Below are positions 54,701 through 64,000 of a stretch of DNA of 64,000 nucleotides, piece by piece. Made by a program: the position numbers and the translations under genes. The first letter of the stretch is position 1, and each line of letters begins with the position of its first letter. The stretch comes from JAHRVQ01 sp964548025. Its GTDB lineage: Bacteria > Pseudomonadota > Gammaproteobacteria > Pseudomonadales > Azotimanducaceae. The stretch spans positions 3,549-67,548 of the forward strand of contig CAZJRI010000010.1 in NCBI GenBank assembly GCA_964548025.1, read 5' to 3'. Below the pieces are notes generated by a model. The model saw only the letters and a list, made by a program, of their open reading frames with translations. It made no database searches and was not told the origin of the DNA.

Positions 54701-55645
54701 ATGGCACAAGTACACTTTGGTGTAACACTTCCACAGATCAAGAGACCCTGGGTCGCCGCCGCTGAGGCTGCACGTGGTTTTGAAGCCATGGGATTCGATT
54801 CGCTCTGGGTCTGCGACCATTTATATGGTCCACAATCGCCCCAGCTACCCATTCTTGAAGCATGGTCAATGGTATCAGCAGTTGCCGCTATCACAGAGCG
54901 GGTTGAGATCGGCACGCTGGTAACACCAGCCGGAATGCGCAATCCTGCCCACCTTGGCAAGGTGATAGCCACAGCGGACAACATTGCAGGAGGTCGTGTT
55001 ATCGCGGGTCTTGGTGCCGGTTGGATGCCACGAGAATTCACTGACTTTAATGTGCCCTTTCTGTCCACCGGAGAAAGACTCTCGCAGTTGGAAGAAACCG
55101 TAGCTCTGCTCAAACTGATGTGGGGAGAAGAAGCGGAAGTCTCTTTTGATGGAAAGTTTGTCACCGCCACCAATGTTGCCTGCCAACCAAAACCACCGAG
55201 GGAGATTCCCATCCTCATCGGCGGCGGCGGTGAAAAGGTAACGCTGAAACTTGTCGCAAAAGAAGCTGATATCTGGAACAACCTGGCGGGATTGCAACCT
55301 CAACTCGCCCACAAGGTTGACGTACTGAAACAGCATTGCGATGAAGTTGATCGGGATTTTGAAGAGATCACCGTCAGTCAACAGTGCCTGGTTACAATTG
55401 CCAAGGACGAGGCATCAGCGGGTCCCATGGCAGATCAGGCACAGAAGATTTTTGGTGGTCATATGGGTGATCCGAAAGGACCCATTGCCATCACGGGTAC
55501 GCCTGAGCAATGCTGCGAGGCAATTCAGAAACATATAGATCTTGGTTGTACCATGTTCGTCATGGAATTCTTCGGGAAAGATACCCGGGAGCCTGCACAA
55601 TTATTTGCAGAGGAAGTCGTACCAGAGTTTGCAAGCGCGGGTTGA
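54701..55645 (+). CDS. LLM-class flavin-dependent oxidoreductase
   Basis: 314 residues from ATG 54701 (AAGGATATC upstream). The TIM barrel is marked by GFDSLWVCDHLYG, VEIGTLVTPA, RVIAGLGAGWMPREF and ILIGGGGEKV, typical of F420- or FMN-linked monooxygenases/reductases of this class. It is longer than, and only distantly similar to, the other LLM protein at 28.1 kb. Substrate unknown. Confidence 0.88.
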   Translation: MAQVHFGVTLPQIKRPWVAAAEAARGFEAMGFDSLWVCDHLYGPQSPQLPILEAWSMVSAVAAITERVEIGTLVTPAGMRNPAHLGKVIATADNIAGGRVIAGLGAGWMPREFTDFNVPFLSTGERLSQLEETVALLKLMWGEEAEVSFDGKFVTATNVACQPKPPREIPILIGGGGEKVTLKLVAKEADIWNNLAGLQPQLAHKVDVLKQHCDEVDRDFEEITVSQQCLVTIAKDEASAGPMADQAQKIFGGHMGDPKGPIAITGTPEQCCEAIQKHIDLGCTMFVMEFFGKDTREPAQLFAEEVVPEFASAG

Positions 55646-55888
55646 GAGTTCCTGAGACACCCTCAGATGGAAATGGCACTTACTTAGAGAGTTCACCTAT
55701 GCTAGCGGTAAGTAGGACGGATGATCTTTAATAGAGTGCCATTCCCCTCAGATGAAGTAATCAACGGCAGGTGACCAGTCAGGCTTTGGCTAGTGGTCAG
55801 CGACTATCTTTATATCACTCATTTCAATAGCTGATGCACCGGGTGACATCCCGTGTATCATGTATTCAACGAGTTCCAAGAGCGAAGA

Positions 55889-57307
55889 ATGAAGGATGTA
55901 GAGGTAGACGAGATCACATCTGAGAGTGATAGCGTTTCACAACAGTCAAAAAGAAGGGGACGACCCGCAGGTTTTACCGAGGGTCCCGTCGGCAGGCACC
56001 TGATTAAACTGGGTTCCTTCATGGCTGTCGGCACATTGACCATGAATGTCGCCCAGTTGGCCGAAGCCGTATACCTGGGCATTGTTGGCACCGAAGCACT
56101 TGCAGCCATGGGATTCGCATTCCCAATAACAATTACACTATTCGCTTTTGCCGGTGGTATCGGTACGGGCGCCTCTTCAGTGATCGCACGGGCCATGGGT
56201 GCCGGAAACAGAGACCGGGTTACACTGTTGGTAACACATGCCCAGATTCTGGCTATTATTGTGGGCTCACTACTCGGCGCTGCCGGGGCTATCTTTGCAG
56301 AAAATATCGTACAGGCACTGGGCGCCAAAGACCTCGTGAAGGATATGACGATTGAATACCTTGAGGTCTATATGATCGGCGTGCCCTTCTTCCTCCTATC
56401 CATCGTAGGCTCAACGCTCCTTCGAGCCACAGGCAGCGCAGCGAGTCCCGGGTTAATAATGGCAACCGGTTCCGTGGTACAAATTATTCTCGGACCAGTT
56501 TTTATCTTTGGCTGGTTGGGCATACCGGAACTCGGGATTGCCGGTGCCGCCTGGGCATATGTGATTTCCAGGCTGGTCAGTATCGTCCTTTATAGTGTTC
56601 TTCTGGTTCAAACCCGTATGATGCGGTGGTCATTTGTTGGTGTGATTGATTCATGGGTGGCAATCCTTCACGTTGGTTTACCAGCAATTATGAGCGGACT
56701 GGTGATGCCTTTCTCTATGCTGGTTATCACCAGACTACTGGCAGGACACGGTCATGAGGTCGTCGCTGGCTACAATGTCGCAACCCGGGTTGAGACGATG
56801 GCGCATATGATCCTCTGGTCTGCTTCCTCTTCGGTTGAGCCATTTATCGGTCAAAACTGGGGGGCCAGAAATTTTGACCGGGTTAAGAGGGCCCTGTTTC
56901 TAACAAATACGTTCAGTCTTGCCTGGGGTGTATTTACATTCGTACTTATGCTGCTTATTGGTGAATACGTGGTTTCTCTTATCGACGACAACGAGGTTGT
57001 TGTGGACGTTGCCAGATCCTTTTTTCTGATCATTCCACTCAGCATCGGGTTTATGGGCATCATGCAGATTGCGAGTTCAAGCTTCAACGCAAGGGGGCTG
57101 CCGATGCCTGCGCTTATTATCTCTGTTGTTCGCACCGTGGTTGTTTATGTCCCCCTCGCTATTGTTGCTGATATATATTGGGGATACGTCGGTATCTTCA
57201 TCGCAACGGCAGTCACCAATGTGGTTGTTGGCGTGGTCGCGTGGCGCTGGAATCAACATTCAGTGATCGAGCATATGGGCAGGCAAGCCAAAGCAGCGAC
57301 TATCTAG
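55889..57307 (+). CDS. MATE family efflux transporter
   Basis: About 472 residues from ATG 55889; a start at 55853 is possible. A hydrophilic N-terminus with KRRGRPAGFTEGP is followed by 12 helices in two MatE halves (LAALGFA-type GTEALAAMGFAFP; VEPFIGQNWGARNF in the second half). It exports cationic compounds using Na+ or H+. Upstream (55646-55888) lies an imperfect inverted repeat, noted separately. Confidence 0.86.
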   Translation: MKDVEVDEITSESDSVSQQSKRRGRPAGFTEGPVGRHLIKLGSFMAVGTLTMNVAQLAEAVYLGIVGTEALAAMGFAFPITITLFAFAGGIGTGASSVIARAMGAGNRDRVTLLVTHAQILAIIVGSLLGAAGAIFAENIVQALGAKDLVKDMTIEYLEVYMIGVPFFLLSIVGSTLLRATGSAASPGLIMATGSVVQIILGPVFIFGWLGIPELGIAGAAWAYVISRLVSIVLYSVLLVQTRMMRWSFVGVIDSWVAILHVGLPAIMSGLVMPFSMLVITRLLAGHGHEVVAGYNVATRVETMAHMILWSASSSVEPFIGQNWGARNFDRVKRALFLTNTFSLAWGVFTFVLMLLIGEYVVSLIDDNEVVVDVARSFFLIIPLSIGFMGIMQIASSSFNARGLPMPALIISVVRTVVVYVPLAIVADIYWGYVGIFIATAVTNVVVGVVAWRWNQHSVIEHMGRQAKAATI

Positions 57308-57347
57308 AGATCACACCAGGCTATACAAATAGATTAAAGGCAATCTC

Positions 57348-59255
57348 ATGAAAAACATGCATATTCTCACTGTATTGATTGCTCTCGTCGGCTTTTTTTT
57401 CTTTCCTGTATCCGCGGCAGAAATTAAGGACTATGACTGGCCCACTTATGCAAACGATCCGGGATCTTCCAAATACGCCAATCTTGATCAAATTAACAAG
57501 GATACGGTTAAAAACCTGAAAATCTCCTGGATATGGGATTCGCCTGATAACGCTCATATCAAGAAACAATCGGAGCATGTACCCCAGGGATTCAAAAGCA
57601 CACCTATCAAGATTGGCAACAAACTCTATATCAGTACTTCGATGGGTCACGTTGCTGCGCTGGATGCTGCCACCGGGAAACAACTCTGGGTATTTGATAC
57701 TGAAACGTACGAGCATGGCAGACCCGCAAATATGGGTTTTAATCATCGCGGCGTTGCTTATTGGCAGAACGGCAAATCGAGACGCATATTCATGGGCACC
57801 AACAATGCCTTCCTGTGGTCCCTGGATGCTGATACAGGCTTACCCGACAAGTCATTTGGTGTAGATGGCAAGATAGATCTCACCCTGGGTCTAGGAAGAA
57901 AGGTGCTACGTGGAATGTACTCCGTTGTTGCCCCTCCCACTGTCGTTGGTAACACGGTGGTACTGGGGTCGGTGGTTTTTGATGTTCCACTTGCGTTTTA
58001 TGCGCCCGAAAACCGGACCGACATGCCGCCGGGTCATATTCGTGGATTCGATCCGAGAACTGGCAAACAGAAGTGGATCTTTCATTCAATCCCACAAGAT
58101 GGCGAGCCGGGCAACGACACCTGGGAAAACGATTCCTGGAAGGATTCAGGCAATACCAATGTCTGGACGATGATGAGCGCTGATCACGAACTCGGTTATG
58201 TTTATCTGCCTTTCGGTACGCCTTCCAACGACTGGTATGGTGGCCACCGTCTGGGAGACAATCTATTCGCCGAGAGCCTTGTCTGCCTGGATGCCAGCAA
58301 CGGGGAACTGGTCTGGCACTTCCAGGCTATCAAGCACGGGTTATGGGACTATGATCTGCCTGCTGCACCCAATCTGGTTGATATCACCGTTGACGGCAAG
58401 CAGATCAAGGCAGTTGCTCAGGTGTCAAAACAGGGATTTGTTTACGTTCTGGATAGGGTAACAGGAAAGCCTGTCTGGCCAATTGAAGAGCGACCCGTGC
58501 CTAAAAGTGATGTGCCGGGCGAACGTACAGCAGCAACACAACCCTTTCCAACCAAACCTGCGCCGTTTGACTACCAGGGAATTACAGAAGACATTCTCAT
58601 CGACTTCACGCCGGAGCTTCGCGCTGAAGCACTTGAGATCATCAAGAAGTATCGACACGGTCCTCTTTTTACACCCCCTTCTCTCGGGGGGACAATTCAA
58701 CTACCTGGTGACGGGGGAGGCGGTGAGTGGACTGGTGCCGCATTTGATCCGGATACCTCTCTTTTCTATATTCCATCGATCAGCAGACCGGTTGTGGTTC
58801 AGCTTGTTGAATTAAAAGACAACGACGCCTGGCGATATGTGCGCGGTGGTGTCACCAGTATTCGCGGGCCCCAGAAATTGCCACTCCTCAAACCGCCCTA
58901 CGGCAGGATCAGCGCCCTGAACCTGGATACGGGTGATTATAAATGGGTCATTCCAAATGGAGAAGGAATACGCCAGAAGATCATTGATATGGGGATTGCC
59001 GATCCAGGACCGGTAGGCTCTATCGCATTTACCAGCCCACTACTGACCAAATCACTCCTGTTTCTCGCCATTACTGACGGCAAACATGTGCTGCGGGCAT
59101 TGAACAAGGCAACTGGAGAGATTGTTCATGAGCTTGAGTTGCCGTCGTTCCCGCAGGGTGCGCCAATGACTTATATGACAGGGGGTAAGCAATACATCTC
59201 ACTCGCCGTGGGTGGAGCAACAGACGCTAAACTGGTTACACTGGCACTACCGTGA
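57348..59255 (+). CDS. PQQ-dependent dehydrogenase (quinoprotein)
   Basis: 635 residues with a signal peptide ending at VSAAE. Eight-blade propeller signatures include YDWPTYANDPGSSKYANL, SMGHVAALDAATGKQLW, GFDPRTGKQKWIFH and GDGGGGEWTG. It lacks a CxxCH heme motif and the N-terminal membrane helices of Gcd, so it is a soluble periplasmic quinoprotein that must hand electrons to a separate cytochrome. The diheme cytochrome and cytochrome b genes follow convergently. Substrate (alcohol or sugar) unknown. Confidence 0.88.
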   Translation: MKNMHILTVLIALVGFFFFPVSAAEIKDYDWPTYANDPGSSKYANLDQINKDTVKNLKISWIWDSPDNAHIKKQSEHVPQGFKSTPIKIGNKLYISTSMGHVAALDAATGKQLWVFDTETYEHGRPANMGFNHRGVAYWQNGKSRRIFMGTNNAFLWSLDADTGLPDKSFGVDGKIDLTLGLGRKVLRGMYSVVAPPTVVGNTVVLGSVVFDVPLAFYAPENRTDMPPGHIRGFDPRTGKQKWIFHSIPQDGEPGNDTWENDSWKDSGNTNVWTMMSADHELGYVYLPFGTPSNDWYGGHRLGDNLFAESLVCLDASNGELVWHFQAIKHGLWDYDLPAAPNLVDITVDGKQIKAVAQVSKQGFVYVLDRVTGKPVWPIEERPVPKSDVPGERTAATQPFPTKPAPFDYQGITEDILIDFTPELRAEALEIIKKYRHGPLFTPPSLGGTIQLPGDGGGGEWTGAAFDPDTSLFYIPSISRPVVVQLVELKDNDAWRYVRGGVTSIRGPQKLPLLKPPYGRISALNLDTGDYKWVIPNGEGIRQKIIDMGIADPGPVGSIAFTSPLLTKSLLFLAITDGKHVLRALNKATGEIVHELELPSFPQGAPMTYMTGGKQYISLAVGGATDAKLVTLALP

Positions 59256-59296
59256 AATCCCCCTGCCGTGCACTGATAATGTTATATTGATATCGT

Positions 59297-59854
59297 TTAG
59301 TTTTTGAATCTGTCTCGTATCCGGAGATCATAATCCGGGTGGAGCAGTTCTTCATCAAAAACACCATTGGCGGCAGTACTATGACAGTCTTCACAGTAGC
59401 TGAGAAATCCTTCTTTCATCGATTCGGTCTCAGACTGTTTGAGTACCTCTTCATGGGCGCTAATGAATCCAGGCAATTCTGAAATGCGCAGGGGTGGATC
59501 TTCCGGTAGTTTCCGTAATAGTTGGCTGATGCCTGATTGCTGTCCTTTTCGCAGGGCAAAGCGTTCAAGATAGTCGGATATATGCAGGTAGGTTTCATCG
59601 TCCAACTCAGCATTGTCACCAAAGTGATCCTCAAGTCCCTGCATGATTCCCTGCCAGCTTTTTACGGGTAATAGACCCGGTGGATAAGCAAGGTGGCAGC
59701 TTTCACATTCTTCGACATAAATTGAATCAGGCACATACGGATTGTCATTTCCTGCTTTTAGATTCAGGACAACACCGTAGACTGCGAACAACAAAACGGC
59801 ACCAAGCATCGCCGAGCCGATCAACATTCGTATTTTCTGGGACTTTGAATCCAT
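59297..59854 (-). CDS. Diheme cytochrome c (DHC-type)
   Basis: 185 residues from ATG 59854; a GTG at 59887 would add 11. A membrane anchor (MLIGSAMLGAVLLFAVYG) is followed by CESCHLAYPPGLLP and, near the C-terminus, CEDCH, the two heme sites of the DHC family. It lies just downstream of the cytochrome b gene on the same strand, the usual DHC/cytochrome b partnership. Probably transfers electrons to or from the b-type membrane partner. Confidence 0.86.
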   Translation of the reverse strand: MDSKSQKIRMLIGSAMLGAVLLFAVYGVVLNLKAGNDNPYVPDSIYVEECESCHLAYPPGLLPVKSWQGIMQGLEDHFGDNAELDDETYLHISDYLERFALRKGQQSGISQLLRKLPEDPPLRISELPGFISAHEEVLKQSETESMKEGFLSYCEDCHSTAANGVFDEELLHPDYDLRIRDRFKN

Positions 59855-59906
59855 GTCTTTATTTACTTCTGGTATCGTCCGCTTCACCTGATGCGTTTAT
59901 CTTTGG

Positions 59907-60482
59907 TTACTTCCTGCCGGTAAACATCGCCCGGGTCAAATTCACCCGATGCTGAAGGCTGGTCACACAGACACCAACCACGTGAATGACTATCATCACG
60001 GCTACCAGATCGGCGAAGAAAGTATGAACCTCTTCAAGCAGGGGATCTGGCAATGCAGCCACATAGTCATCAAACAAGTTATAAGAAAATGGGCCACTGC
60101 CTTCCATGCCGAACAACGATATACCTGAAATAGCTGTTATCACAAGGCACGAGAGCAACATCAGGATCATAGCCGCGCCTGCCGGATTGTGACCCATATG
60201 GGATTTAGCCTGGTTGCGAATCATCTGGCCAAGGTAGGCAATTGTTATCCTGGGTCCAGTAACAAAATCGGAGAACCTGGCATGGCCATCGCCCATGAAA
60301 CCCCAGATGATCCTGAAAACCACCAGTAATGTGACTGTATATCCGGCATGGCTGTGCAGGCCGCGCCACTCACCTTCCAGAAAATAGGCAATAAGAAAGA
60401 ACACGAGCAGCGTCCAGTGGAAGATCCGAACCAGCGGATCCCAGACTATATAGGCTTTATCTTTTTCAGGCAGCACGCTCAA
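59907..60482 (-). CDS. Cytochrome b561-type membrane subunit
   Basis: 191 residues; the start is TTG 60482 or GTG 60476. Four helices carry heme-ligand His in IFHWTLLVF, LHSHAGYT, VHTFFADL and IVIHVVGV, the hydrogenase/b561 cytochrome b layout. The start overlaps the thiolase stop by 17 bp. Together with the diheme cytochrome it forms a quinone-linked electron relay. Confidence 0.86.
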   Translation of the reverse strand: MSVLPEKDKAYIVWDPLVRIFHWTLLVFFLIAYFLEGEWRGLHSHAGYTVTLLVVFRIIWGFMGDGHARFSDFVTGPRITIAYLGQMIRNQAKSHMGHNPAGAAMILMLLSCLVITAISGISLFGMEGSGPFSYNLFDDYVAALPDPLLEEVHTFFADLVAVMIVIHVVGVCVTSLQHRVNLTRAMFTGRK

Positions 60483-61665
60483 AAATCGCCGCTATACCCT
60501 GACCACCACCGATGCACATGGTTTCAAGCGCGTACTTGCCTTCTCTGCGCTGAAGTTCGTTTAACATCGTCGCCATAATACGACCGCCGGTAGCACCAAT
60601 CGGATGTCCCAGCGAAATACCTGAACCATTTACATTAAGCTTGTCCGCATCGTGCCATCCCCATCCTTTCAGCACGGCAAGTACCTGGCAGGCGAATGCT
60701 TCATTGAGTTCAACCAGATCGATATCCTGCCAGCCAAGACCGGCTCTCTCCATCAATTTGGCTACAGCCGGTACGGGTCCAATACCCATGGTTGCAGGAT
60801 GGCAGCCCGATGCGGCCCAGCCGTTAAAGTATGCTATCGGCGTGAGTCCCAACTCTTCCAGTTTATCTTCCGCAACGACCAGACAGGCCGCGGCTGCATC
60901 ATTCTGCTGGGATGCATTTGCCGCAGTGACAATACCGTCTTTCATTATCGGCCTGAGTTTGGCCATGGCATCAATATTCGCGTCTGCTCTTACACCCTCG
61001 TCCCTTTCAAATACGACAGGGTCGCCTTTTCTCTGAGGTACCGAAACAGTTACCAGTTCCTCCTCGAATTTACCCTCATCCCAGGCTCGCTGGGCCTTCT
61101 GGTGTGACTGAACCGCATACTCATCAGCATCCTGTCTGGTAATCTGATATTCCGTTGCCAGATTTTCCGCCGTTTCAATCATGCCGGAAATCGTGCCAAA
61201 TCTGTCTTCAGGTTGTGATCTAACCCGCCCTCTTTCCAATCGGTCATGCAGGGTCACTGATCCTGCCCTAGCACCACCACGCATTGACGTCGTGTAGTAT
61301 TCAACATTACTCATGCTTTCAGCACCTCCGGCCACCACGACATCAGCCGCACCGGTTTGCACCATCATTGCCGCGTTGGCAACTGCCTGTAGTCCGCTGC
61401 CACATCGACGATCAATCTGAGTACCTGCAACGTGCAATGGCAAATCTGCAGCCAGTGCAGACCACCGGCCAATACAGGGGGCCTCGCCACTCGGATAACC
61501 CTGGGCGAAGATGACCTCTTCAATTCTCTCCGGGTCAACCCCTGATCGCGAGACCAGTTCTTTAATGACCTGAGCCCCCAGATCTTCTGCATTCAGGTTT
61601 GCAAGACTACCCAGGTATTTGCCAACGGCAGTCCGCAATGGTTTGACGATTGCTGCTCTTCGCAT
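60466..61665 (-). CDS. Acetyl-CoA C-acyltransferase (thiolase)
   Basis: 399 residues from ATG 61665 (GGAGAAAGATC upstream). The nucleophile is in QIDRRCGSGLQAV, with NEAFACQVLAV and the C-terminal GGRIMATMLNEL ... CIGGGQGIA. This is the classical FadA/AtoB type, unlike the SCP-x-like thiolase at 36.5 kb. Degrades or condenses acyl-CoA. Followed by the overlapping cytochrome b gene. Confidence 0.93.
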   Translation of the reverse strand: MRRAAIVKPLRTAVGKYLGSLANLNAEDLGAQVIKELVSRSGVDPERIEEVIFAQGYPSGEAPCIGRWSALAADLPLHVAGTQIDRRCGSGLQAVANAAMMVQTGAADVVVAGGAESMSNVEYYTTSMRGGARAGSVTLHDRLERGRVRSQPEDRFGTISGMIETAENLATEYQITRQDADEYAVQSHQKAQRAWDEGKFEEELVTVSVPQRKGDPVVFERDEGVRADANIDAMAKLRPIMKDGIVTAANASQQNDAAAACLVVAEDKLEELGLTPIAYFNGWAASGCHPATMGIGPVPAVAKLMERAGLGWQDIDLVELNEAFACQVLAVLKGWGWHDADKLNVNGSGISLGHPIGATGGRIMATMLNELQRREGKYALETMCIGGGQGIAAIFERAA

Positions 61666-61933
61666 GATCTTTCTCCATATCCAATCAGCGCATATTACCT
61701 TTTCTGCGCTCAAAAAACGCTATTGGCAATCCGTCCGAAATACTTCATTCAGAATTACTTCGAACTCACTTGTCCCAGAAGCCATTAGACTGGCATCCAT
61801 CATTGTTGCTAGTATGCAAATGTTGATGAGAACCTGATTCACAATATGCCACCAACCCTGTTCCTGCCGATCTCTGTTACCTGCATGACAGAACATTCAT
61901 CAAAAACCATAACCAGAATAAGAGGAATGTGAC

Positions 61934-63355
61934 ATGGCCCAACCAATGCCCACTGACAACCCCATGATGCTCGGTCCCTTCGCACCCTTACAAATGGAGT
62001 GTGATGCACCTGATTTGTATATCGAAGGTGAAATTCCACAAGACCTGTATGGGAGTTTTTATCGGTGCGGGCCCAATATGCAGTTCGCCCCGAGATCAGC
62101 GGACCACCACCTGTTCGGTGGTGACGGCATGGTGCACGGATTTCATATTGAAAACGGCAAGGTGCGGTACAACAACCGCTGGGTGAGGACAGCCAAGTGG
62201 AAAATGGAACATGAACTGGGACGTAACGTCGTTAATCCGATGAATCCATTTGACTGTGAACCCGAGTTCTCGGATTTTGTTTTCACAGACAAGGAAGGGC
62301 TCGCCAATACAGCCGCCATCTGGCATGGCGGCAGATTATTTGTTATGGAGGAAGGTCACCTTCCCATGATTATCGATCCCCATACACTGGCAACAAAGGG
62401 ATGCTGGGATTTTTACGGCAAGTGCCGCACAGCGATGACAGCACATCCCAAGATTGACCCAAAAACCGGTGAAATGTTCTTTTTCGCCTATATGGCTGAA
62501 GGGCCCTTCTCTCCAGATGTGACGGTCTACACAGTCAGCCCAGAAGGTCTGATAACCAACTCTGTTACGGTGGAGACGCCCTATCCTGCCATGGTGCACG
62601 ATTTCATGGTCACGGACAATTTCATCATGATTCCCATCATGCCGCTGACGGGTGATCTGGAGCGGGCAATGGTCGGTGGGCCAGCTTTTGCCTGGGAGCC
62701 AGACAAACCGACAGTTATCGGTCTGTTGCCACGTCACGAAGGCAGTAACGAGAATATCCGCTGGGTAGAATCTGACACCCGATTTATGTTTCACATAATG
62801 AACGGATTCGACACTGACGATACTTTCATCTGCGATGTCTGTGAATCTGAACGGGCGCCCTTGTTCCCAAGCCCGGACGGTACGCCGAGTGACAATCTCG
62901 GTGCGCATCTGCATCGCTGGAGCGTAGACCTGAATGATCCCGGTTCTCGACTCAAGTCTGAACGCATTAATGAACTTGAATCAGAGTTCCCTCAGATTGA
63001 TCCACGATTTACGATGAGTGACAACCGCTATGGGGTTTTCATTACACCAGAGGATCCGAATGTTGAGGAAGTTTTTTACAATGCCGTCTGCCGGTTTGAT
63101 CACCAGACCGGAGCAGTTGAGCGTTATAACTTTGGTTCAGGTCGTGTGACAACAGAGGCGATTTTTGTACCGAGATCTGAAACAGCGGAGGAAGGTGACG
63201 GTTATATCCTGTCGGTTGTTTTCAACCCGGAATCTCAAACCAGTGAACTTGATGTTTTTGATTCACAGGACGTGAAACAGGGCCCAGTAGGTGTTGCCAA
63301 ATTGTCACACCGTGTGCCTATGGGTTTTCATGGGGCCTGGAGGGCAGGCACCTAA
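61934..63355 (+). CDS. Carotenoid oxygenase (dioxygenase) family protein
   Basis: 473 residues, no signal peptide. The four iron-binding His are visible in TAHPKID (His171), MVHDFMV (His222), FHIMNGFD (His287) and GFHGAWR (His466). HLFGGDGMVHGFHI near residue 60 is also typical. It cleaves double bonds of carotenoids, stilbenoids or lignin-like aromatics; substrate unassigned. GAGGAATG precedes the ATG. Confidence 0.92.
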   Translation: MAQPMPTDNPMMLGPFAPLQMECDAPDLYIEGEIPQDLYGSFYRCGPNMQFAPRSADHHLFGGDGMVHGFHIENGKVRYNNRWVRTAKWKMEHELGRNVVNPMNPFDCEPEFSDFVFTDKEGLANTAAIWHGGRLFVMEEGHLPMIIDPHTLATKGCWDFYGKCRTAMTAHPKIDPKTGEMFFFAYMAEGPFSPDVTVYTVSPEGLITNSVTVETPYPAMVHDFMVTDNFIMIPIMPLTGDLERAMVGGPAFAWEPDKPTVIGLLPRHEGSNENIRWVESDTRFMFHIMNGFDTDDTFICDVCESERAPLFPSPDGTPSDNLGAHLHRWSVDLNDPGSRLKSERINELESEFPQIDPRFTMSDNRYGVFITPEDPNVEEVFYNAVCRFDHQTGAVERYNFGSGRVTTEAIFVPRSETAEEGDGYILSVVFNPESQTSELDVFDSQDVKQGPVGVAKLSHRVPMGFHGAWRAGT

Positions 63356-63359
63356 CTAA

Positions 63360-63728
63360 TCACATGCCTGCATAAATCAGAAATCCACCGATAAGAACGG
63401 TTATAAACCCAAAAACTCGCGGGAAGTAAGAGAGCAGATCCAGTTCCCAGGCTACAAGACGCTTGAAATCTGAACGGGGGAAAACCGCAATGCAAGCGCC
63501 TGCCATAGAGAACAATCCGACAACAATAAAAAGTGTCGGGAATTTCGTGACATCTGCCGAAAGTAAGAATATCCCCCCGAGAACCAGTCCATAGATGCCA
63601 ATTGCAATCTGGAACGCCAGATAGTCCAGCAACCCATTTATAAAGTCATAACACAGTTGAGGTTTGACAATAATCATTGCTGCCATGGCAGCATAAATAA
63701 CCCCGATCAAAATGATGACGTAATTCAT
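63360..63728 (-). CDS. Small four-helix membrane protein
   Basis: 122 residues, four hydrophobic segments (VIILIGVIYAAMAAMIIV, IAIGIYGLVLGGIFLL, LFIVVGLFSMAGACIAV, VFGFITVLIGGFLIYAGM) with a short polar N-terminus. No motif or known family is recognisable. It ends 5 bp from the convergent carotenoid oxygenase stop. Confidence 0.65.
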   Translation of the reverse strand: MNYVIILIGVIYAAMAAMIIVKPQLCYDFINGLLDYLAFQIAIGIYGLVLGGIFLLSADVTKFPTLFIVVGLFSMAGACIAVFPRSDFKRLVAWELDLLSYFPRVFGFITVLIGGFLIYAGM

Positions 63729-63784
63729 GTTAATGTCCTGCCAGCATGAACAACGAGCGAGTTCACTAACCTCATATTATCCAA

Positions 63785-64000
63785 CTACATCCAGCCAAGC
63801 TCTTTCATCGCCCAGGGAGCGTTCCAGACTTTGGTCATGTGTGAGACTTTTGCATTCTCATTCATTTTTACGATATATACATAATGAGTGGCTGTTTCTT
63901 TATTGGTTGGCGGTACTGGCGCGCCTTCGCCAGTATGTTTAGCAAAATAGGTTCCGAAAAAAGTTGCAGTATTATTCTCTTCATCAAAACCGGATGAGTG
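63785..64000 (-). CDS. NTF2/SnoaL-like protein (3' end only)
   Basis: The reading frame enters the window at base 64000 and stops at 63785, giving 71 C-terminal residues. ATFFGTYFAKHTGEGAPVPP, then THYVYIVKMNENAKVSHMTK and NAPWAMKELGW, is the pattern of the SnoaL/NTF2-like fold. The start lies outside the window. Confidence 0.75.
   Translation of the reverse strand, partial: HSSGFDEENNTATFFGTYFAKHTGEGAPVPPTNKETATHYVYIVKMNENAKVSHMTKVWNAPWAMKELGWM

Overview
The window reads as a chromosomal segment of a Gram-negative, probably marine, gammaproteobacterium-like organism. The evidence is Tat and lipobox signals, many periplasmic c-type cytochromes, FNR/DNR-type TTGAT-N4-ATCAA boxes, a quinol nitric oxide reductase and a proteobacterial chemotaxis operon with cheD. 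The taxonomic placement is inference only. No rRNA, tRNA, CRISPR array or transposase was seen.

Region 1 (1-16.8 kb, all + strand) is a periplasmic redox island. It begins inside a very large multicopper oxidase of MofA/MnxG type (5' end outside the window). Then come two diheme cytochrome c peroxidase-like proteins, a Tat-exported Rieske protein and a molybdopterin oxidoreductase. This quartet matches the iodate reductase gene set (IdrA, IdrB and two IdrP peroxidases), although in a different order. Downstream are a small monoheme cytochrome, a two-repeat secreted protein, a cupredoxin-like protein, a polytopic membrane protein, a cupredoxin-FKBP fusion, a third diheme peroxidase (a lipoprotein) and an NTF2-like secreted protein. 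The likely theme is electron exchange between c-type cytochromes and an oxyanion, halogen or metal substrate.

Region 2 (16.8-28 kb) handles nitric oxide and low-oxygen respiration: cytochromes c5 and c553-like, an SCO copper chaperone, an NnrS/heme-copper-like membrane protein, DUF2249 and hemerythrin proteins, a b561-type cytochrome, a 7Fe ferredoxin, two MORN-repeat proteins, a cysteine-rich PAS-LuxR regulator and quinol-dependent NO reductase with a clear terminator. An FNR-type box with a well-placed -10 lies between the divergent hemerythrin and lipoprotein/b561/ferredoxin units.

Region 3 (28-43.8 kb) holds metabolic accessory genes: flavin-dependent LLM oxidoreductase, metallo-beta-lactamase fold hydrolase, serine hydrolase, thiolase, nitroreductase and a frameshifted acyl-CoA ligase. 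It also has a minus-strand operon behind a perfect FNR box, encoding two DUF6644-like membrane proteins, an unannotated 29-residue membrane peptide and a four-heme cytochrome. A large secreted Asp-box propeller/TSP3/FG-GAP protein closes the region.

Region 4 (43.8-52 kb) is one chemotaxis operon (STAS, cheA, MCP with a NIT-like sensor, cheW, cheR, cheB, cheY, cheD). Region 5 (52-64 kb) is mixed: MFS and MATE transporters, GNAT, VOC, a second LLM oxidoreductase, a PQQ dehydrogenase facing a diheme cytochrome/cytochrome b pair, a thiolase, a carotenoid oxygenase and the 3' end of an NTF2-like gene.
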